Shown here one piece after another: positions 60,348-64,000 of a stretch of 64,000 bases of DNA (the stretch's first letter is position 1; the number at the start of each line of letters is the position of its first letter). The stretch lies in the NCBI RefSeq assembly GCF_025232395.1, contig NZ_CP065938.1, positions 1,922,001 to 1,986,000 of the forward strand. Reading direction: 5' to 3'. Source of the DNA: Taurinivorans muris. Lineage in GTDB: Bacteria > Desulfobacterota > Desulfovibrionia > Desulfovibrionales > Desulfovibrionaceae. The translations under genes were made by a program, and so were the position numbers. The notes below the pieces were generated by a model. That model saw nothing but the letters and a program-made list of their open reading frames with translations. It did not search any database and was not told the DNA's origin.

Positions 60348-60944
60348 TTAAACAGTCGTATCAAAGTTGGAAGCGTTTTGCGCTTTGCAAACGGTAACTT
60401 TTGCGGAACGGAGGAGTCTTCCTTTGAGAACATAGCCTTTTTGCATAACGGCGATAAGGTGCCCTTCGGGAATTTCAGCATGTTCTGCTTGGGCGATGGC
60501 TTCATGAAATTCAGGATTAAACGCTTCCCCGACAGTGCCGACAGGTTCCAAACCATGTTTTTTGACAGCGTCAAGAAGAAGCTTTTTCGTCATTTCAACA
60601 CCCATGATGGTGTCTTTGCATGCTTCATTCTTGCTTCCGTATTGCAGTGCCAAGTCGAGATTGTCAAGGGTTGGCAAAAGATCCGCAAGAACGGATTCCG
60701 CCGCATAAGCCATTTGTTCGTCTTTTTCTTTTTGCAGGCGTTTTTTAAAATTTTCCATTTCTGCCAAAGCACGGATGCGGGTATCTTCAGCTTCTTTGAA
60801 TATTGTGCAGTCAGGGCAGACAAGCGCCTTGCAGTCCTCCGGATTTAAAGCGATTTTTTCTGTATTTTCACATTCTGTATAGTTTTCTTCGCAGAATTCT
60901 TCGTTATATTCTTCTGTATTTTTATGCAGATGTTTTTTAGACAT
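60348..60944 (-). CDS. grpE: Nucleotide exchange factor GrpE with cysteine-rich N-terminus
   Basis: GrpE releases ADP from DnaK. The 198-residue protein has the long helix ('RIRALAEMENFKKRLQKEKDEQMAYAAESVLADLLPTLDNLDLAL') and the beta end domain ('GEAFNPEFHEAIAQ', 'VMQKGYVLKGRLLRSAKVTV'). The N-terminal 50 residues hold six cysteines, including the pair CPDC just before the helix ('LVCPDCTIFKEAED'), not found in E. coli GrpE. A redox or metal role is possible. dnaK and hrcA are not next to it. The 88 bases between grpE and fliI hold no gene. Confidence 0.93.
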   Translation of the reverse strand: MSKKHLHKNTEEYNEEFCEENYTECENTEKIALNPEDCKALVCPDCTIFKEAEDTRIRALAEMENFKKRLQKEKDEQMAYAAESVLADLLPTLDNLDLALQYGSKNEACKDTIMGVEMTKKLLLDAVKKHGLEPVGTVGEAFNPEFHEAIAQAEHAEIPEGHLIAVMQKGYVLKGRLLRSAKVTVCKAQNASNFDTTV

Positions 60945-61031
60945 ACTTGCTCCTTTGTCGTTTTCCTAAAAGTAGGCATGAAATAAGAGTCTGTCAAGGT
61001 TTTGTCTTAATTTTCTTTCGGACTGTCCGGA

Positions 61032-62399
61032 TTATTGAGGGGGTAAGTCCATGCCTTGTCTTGGGGGGTGCATGGCTTGTTCTGCCCGTGCCGCCAACTG
61101 AAGCATTTTGGTAAAGCTGTCCACGACAGTTTCAGGTTCGGAAACGCCTTGAATGAGAAAATCGTTGATAGGTTTGTTGAACTGGATGGCGGCGTCAATT
61201 TCCGCGTTCGAGCCTTTGCTGTACGCTCCGATATTGATCATGTCTTCCGAAGTGTTATAGGTGGAAAGCAGATTGGTGAGTATGCGGCCTGCCTTGACAA
61301 GGTCGGGTTCTATGATGTCATTGCGCAGACGGCTGATGGATTTTAAAACGTCAATGGCGGGAAAATGGCCTTTGTCCGCAAGCTGGCGGGTAAGCACGAT
61401 ATGACCGTCCAAAATGGAACGCACGGCGTCCGCGATAGGTTCGTTGAAATCATCGCCGTCGACAAGAACGGTATAAATACCTGTGATTGTCCCTTTGTCG
61501 GAACGTCCCGCCCTTTCCAGCAAGCGGGGGAGCTGGGCGAAGACGGAGGGAGTGTAGCCTTTGGTGGTGGGCGGTTCACCCGTGGCAAGTCCGATTTCAC
61601 GGGAAGCCATGGCAAAACGTGTTACAGAATCCATCATAAGAAGCACGTTTTTGCCCTGGTCGCGGAAATATTCCGCAACGGCTGTCGCCGCGTAAGCCGC
61701 ACGCATGCGCACAAGGGCGGGCTGGTCTGAGGTGGCGACAATGACGCAAGAGCGCGCCATGCCCTCGGCTCCTAAATCGCGTTCCATAAATTCCAAAACT
61801 TCCCGTCCGCGTTCGCCTATGAGCCCCATGACAATGACTTCCGCTTCCGTATAGCGTGCCATCATGCCCATAAGTGTTGATTTGCCGACGCCGGAACCCG
61901 CCATGATACCCACACGCTGTCCTTTGCCCATTGTAAGAAGAGAATTAATACAGCGAACCCCTACATCCAAGGTTTCGTCGATCCGCGGTCTGTCAAGGGG
62001 AGCGGGCGGGTCTGCATAGAGTGAAATCATTGTTTCAGGGTTGATAGGAGGTTTTTTATCCAAGGGATTGCCGAACGCGTCCAAGGTCCTGCCCAAAAGT
62101 TCGGACGATGCGGGAAAAAGGGGAGGCAGGCTGGAATTTTGGATAAGGCTTCCGGGACGAACGCCGCGCATTTCGCCGTAAGGCATGAATAAAAGGCTGT
62201 TGTCTTTGAAGCCGACAACTTCCGCCGCAATGGGCACGTCTTTCTTATTGTCGGGAATGATATGGCATACATCGCCCAAACTTGCTTTCAGCCCTGTCGC
62301 TTCAACAACAAGACCGACAACTTTGGTTACTTTGCCGAAACTATGGACCGGGTTGCAGTCTTTCAATAAACGGATACAGGTCGCTGGGTCGAAAGGCAT
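61032..62399 (-). CDS. fliI: Flagellum-specific ATP synthase
   Basis: FliI is the hexameric ATPase of the flagellar export gate. The 455 residues have the Walker A 'GSGVGKSTLMGMMARYTEAEV', the 'GERGREVLEF' segment, Walker B 'VLLMMDSVTRFAMASREIGLATGEPP' and the F1-like 'GSDKGTITGIYTVLVDGDDFNEPIAD'. The N-terminal domain has 'VVEATGLKASLGDVCHI'. fliH lies 9 bases upstream. fliJ, the usual next gene, is not found after it. Confidence 0.97.
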   Translation of the reverse strand: MPFDPATCIRLLKDCNPVHSFGKVTKVVGLVVEATGLKASLGDVCHIIPDNKKDVPIAAEVVGFKDNSLLFMPYGEMRGVRPGSLIQNSSLPPLFPASSELLGRTLDAFGNPLDKKPPINPETMISLYADPPAPLDRPRIDETLDVGVRCINSLLTMGKGQRVGIMAGSGVGKSTLMGMMARYTEAEVIVMGLIGERGREVLEFMERDLGAEGMARSCVIVATSDQPALVRMRAAYAATAVAEYFRDQGKNVLLMMDSVTRFAMASREIGLATGEPPTTKGYTPSVFAQLPRLLERAGRSDKGTITGIYTVLVDGDDFNEPIADAVRSILDGHIVLTRQLADKGHFPAIDVLKSISRLRNDIIEPDLVKAGRILTNLLSTYNTSEDMINIGAYSKGSNAEIDAAIQFNKPINDFLIQGVSEPETVVDSFTKMLQLAARAEQAMHPPRQGMDLPPQ

Positions 62400-62408
62400 T
62401 GTTTTCCC

Positions 62409-63881
62409 TTATTGTTTACTGTCAAAGCCCATTTCCGCCAAAAGGTCGTCAGCAAGGTCGCTGGGCAGAGGGCTTTCCTGTTTCGGTTCATTTCCGAGAA
62501 ATTCATCCACCAAGTCCTGTGCTTCGGCATGCGCGTCCGGGGAGGAAAAGGTCGGCAGTTCTTCAATGACTTCGATGGGTTCTTCTTGTTTCGTTTGCAT
62601 TTGCGGAGCGTCAAAAAGGCTGTTGTCAATTTCCTGCGCGGAAGAGAGGGCTTGTTTTTGCGGTTGAACAGGATTTTTTGGCGCGGAGGCTTGATTTTGT
62701 TCCCGCAAAATTTCTTCCATGCCGGCAGGGGCATTGCCATTTGGTTCAGCGGAAGCCTGTTTGGCAAAATCTTGCGCTGTTTCCGCCTGCATATCGGTTT
62801 CCGGCATGTCTTGTGCCGGCATGATTTCCTGCGTTTCCGGCATAAAAACGGATTGTTCCGAAGGTGCGTCCGCCGAAACATCTGCATTGCCTGCGTCCTG
62901 CTCAGGGACTGGTATCGGGGAATGTTCCGTATCGGGCATAATTTTTTCAAGAGGAATTTCCGCAACGGGAGTTTCAGCTTGCTGCATGGAATGGGCAAGC
63001 ACGGGATTGTTTTGCATTTCGCGGTTGAGGGTGTCCTTGACGTGTTGGGTCAGGAGTTCTTCCTCGCCGGAGCGGGGCAAAACAAGGTTATCCAAAATGT
63101 CCTGCACGAATTTTTGGCGTTCGCTGCGGGAATTTTTGACATAAACATTGTCGCTTTCAAGTTCAAGGCTTCCCGGTTCCAATTCTTTGGAAGATTCCAT
63201 GCTCCAATTTTTTTCCCGCGAATTTTCCAAAACCTGGGTGATAAGTTCCGCATCGGCAGGATTGACCCGAACGATGAAATTTTTCTTGTCAATGAGTTTC
63301 TGCACGCTTTCATCAAGAAGCTGTTTCAAAATGGCTTCTTTTTCGGTGTTGGCAACCCAGCCGGTTCCGACTTCAATGGCGTCAAGGGTCAATTGCTTTA
63401 AATCTTCTTTCCACACATCGTAAAATTTTGCAATTTGCTCATGAATGGAGAGCAGGACAACGGCTGTGCTTTCCCCTAAAATTTGTTGGTTTTGGGCAAG
63501 AATTTGCTGAATTTCCTCATGACCTTTCCGCACGGCTTCATCGTAGACATCCTGATAGCGTTGTTCCGCATCGCCAAGTGTCGCTTGTGCTTTTTGCTCG
63601 ATTTCCTGCGCCTTTTTTTCCGCTTGGGCGGTAATTTCCTGCGCGTGCAGCTCCGCTTCCCGGACAATTTCGTCACTTCTGCGTTTCGCCTGCAAAAGAA
63701 GGGCGCGCACTTTTTCAGTAGCCCGTGACTTCACGCTTTCAAGGTATTCATTTTCCGCCTCCTCACTCCATTTCACGTCTTTTTTTTGATTGAGGTAGGC
63801 ATCAAGACGCGTTTCCCTATGGGTGAGAGGTCCCATGAAAATAGTATTGGTATTTTTTGCTTCAGGATTAGACAAAGACAT
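62409..63881 (-). CDS. fliH: Flagellar assembly protein FliH with long C-terminal extension
   Basis: FliH forms a stator-like dimer that regulates FliI. Residues about 45-130 are the expected Ala/Glu/Gln coiled coil ('EKKAQEIEQKAQATLGDAEQRYQDVYDEAVRKG' region), and about 130-270 the FliH/V-ATPase-E-like domain ('EIGTGWVANTEKEAILKQLL' region, 'DKKNFIVRVNPADAELI'). From about 290 to 490 the sequence is Glu/Gln/Ala/Pro-rich and seems disordered, doubling the usual length of about 230. The start is uncertain: ATG 63881 follows GGAGGTG very closely, and the gene overlaps the fliG end by 14 bases. Confidence 0.88.
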   Translation of the reverse strand: MSLSNPEAKNTNTIFMGPLTHRETRLDAYLNQKKDVKWSEEAENEYLESVKSRATEKVRALLLQAKRRSDEIVREAELHAQEITAQAEKKAQEIEQKAQATLGDAEQRYQDVYDEAVRKGHEEIQQILAQNQQILGESTAVVLLSIHEQIAKFYDVWKEDLKQLTLDAIEVGTGWVANTEKEAILKQLLDESVQKLIDKKNFIVRVNPADAELITQVLENSREKNWSMESSKELEPGSLELESDNVYVKNSRSERQKFVQDILDNLVLPRSGEEELLTQHVKDTLNREMQNNPVLAHSMQQAETPVAEIPLEKIMPDTEHSPIPVPEQDAGNADVSADAPSEQSVFMPETQEIMPAQDMPETDMQAETAQDFAKQASAEPNGNAPAGMEEILREQNQASAPKNPVQPQKQALSSAQEIDNSLFDAPQMQTKQEEPIEVIEELPTFSSPDAHAEAQDLVDEFLGNEPKQESPLPSDLADDLLAEMGFDSKQ

Positions 63882-64000
63882 CACCTCCGCCGCCGCGTGC
63901 GACTACGATTTTTCCTTGGGCTTCAAGGTTGCGCACTGTTTTTACGATACTTTGCTGGGCAGCTTCGACATCGGAAAGTTTGGTCGGTCCCATGTATTCC
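63868..64000 (-). CDS. fliG: Flagellar motor switch protein FliG, C-terminal end (partial)
   Basis: The minus-strand frame read from the window edge gives EYMGPTKLSDVEAAQQ, then 'IVKTVRNLEAQGKIVVARGGGGDVFV' and a stop at 63868. This is the FliG C-terminus, which forms part of the rotor torque ring. Only the last 43 codons are inside the window. It overlaps the start of fliH, as usual in fliG-fliH-fliI operons. Confidence 0.88.
   Translation of the reverse strand, partial: EYMGPTKLSDVEAAQQSIVKTVRNLEAQGKIVVARGGGGDVFV

Noticed and set aside
1-64000. tRNA, rRNA or CRISPR loci
   Set aside because: A reading of the intergenic regions found no T-loop-like GGTTCRA with paired arms, no rRNA-like stretch, and no regularly spaced repeats.

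Overview
The window reads as one contiguous piece of a chromosome from a sulfate- or sulfonate-respiring member of the Desulfovibrionales (Desulfobacterota), probably a moderately low-GC, host-associated type. This is an inference. It rests on a periplasmic CbiK cobaltochelatase under a cobalamin riboswitch, a Tmc/Dsr-type transmembrane electron-transfer module (multihaem cytochrome c, NarI-like cytochrome b, HdrD-like CCG iron-sulfur protein), a Gram-negative outer-membrane gene set (skp, lpxD, fabZ, lpxA, kdsD, a KpsC-like Kdo transferase), and polar-flagellum and chemotaxis genes. No rRNA, tRNA, CRISPR array or complete insertion sequence was seen.

Layout. 0-6 kb: the 3' part of a Ppx/GppA-HD gene; a small STAS-like Cys-tailed gene behind a Fur-box-like dyad and in front of a flavodoxin remnant; an unrecognised protein pair; the riboswitch-cbiK-permease unit. 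6-14.8 kb: rpoB-rpoC on the minus strand, with their own promoter and a leader carrying a terminator-like hairpin, and without rplL upstream. 14.8-17.6 kb: the Tmc-like operon. 17.6-27.5 kb: two accessory cassettes. The first is a divergent MarR regulator with a deaminase, an EamA transporter and a GltS-like symporter. The second is a sigma-54 activator divergent from an ATC-hydrolase-like gene, a tctBAC tripartite transporter and a cyuA-type cysteine desulfidase. Between the cassettes lies a decayed copy of the prfB 5' region; the intact prfB, with its programmed +1 frameshift, follows the second cassette.

28.7-33 kb: a degenerate GGDEF-like protein, FlhG/MinD-like ATPase, HU, a CNNM-type CBS protein and kdsD. 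33-37 kb (minus): nspC, then skp, lpxD, fabZ, lpxA. 37.3-44 kb: azlCD, rlpA, a KpsC-like transferase and pta. 44.3-46 kb: a Na/Pi-cotransporter-like protein. 46.2-54.7 kb: a chemotaxis operon (cheB, HEAT-repeat protein, cheR, cheY, a very long cheA). 54.7-56 kb: cvpA-mazG. 56.2-58.35 kb: a very AT-rich two-gene island, bounded by a 37-bp direct repeat that is itself a terminator hairpin, encoding a possible ADP-ribosyltransferase-like protein and a dGTPase-family HD protein; it is a candidate anti-phage system. 58.4-64 kb (minus): fliG (partial), fliH, fliI, grpE, miaB and a hypothetical gene.

How the genes may work together: the sigma-54 cassette is consistent with uptake and desulfuration of a cysteine-related compound, giving pyruvate, ammonia and sulfide (inference). 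kdsD, the lpx genes and the KpsC-like protein serve lipid A, Kdo and surface polysaccharide. FlhG, the che operon and fliG-fliH-fliI serve motility.
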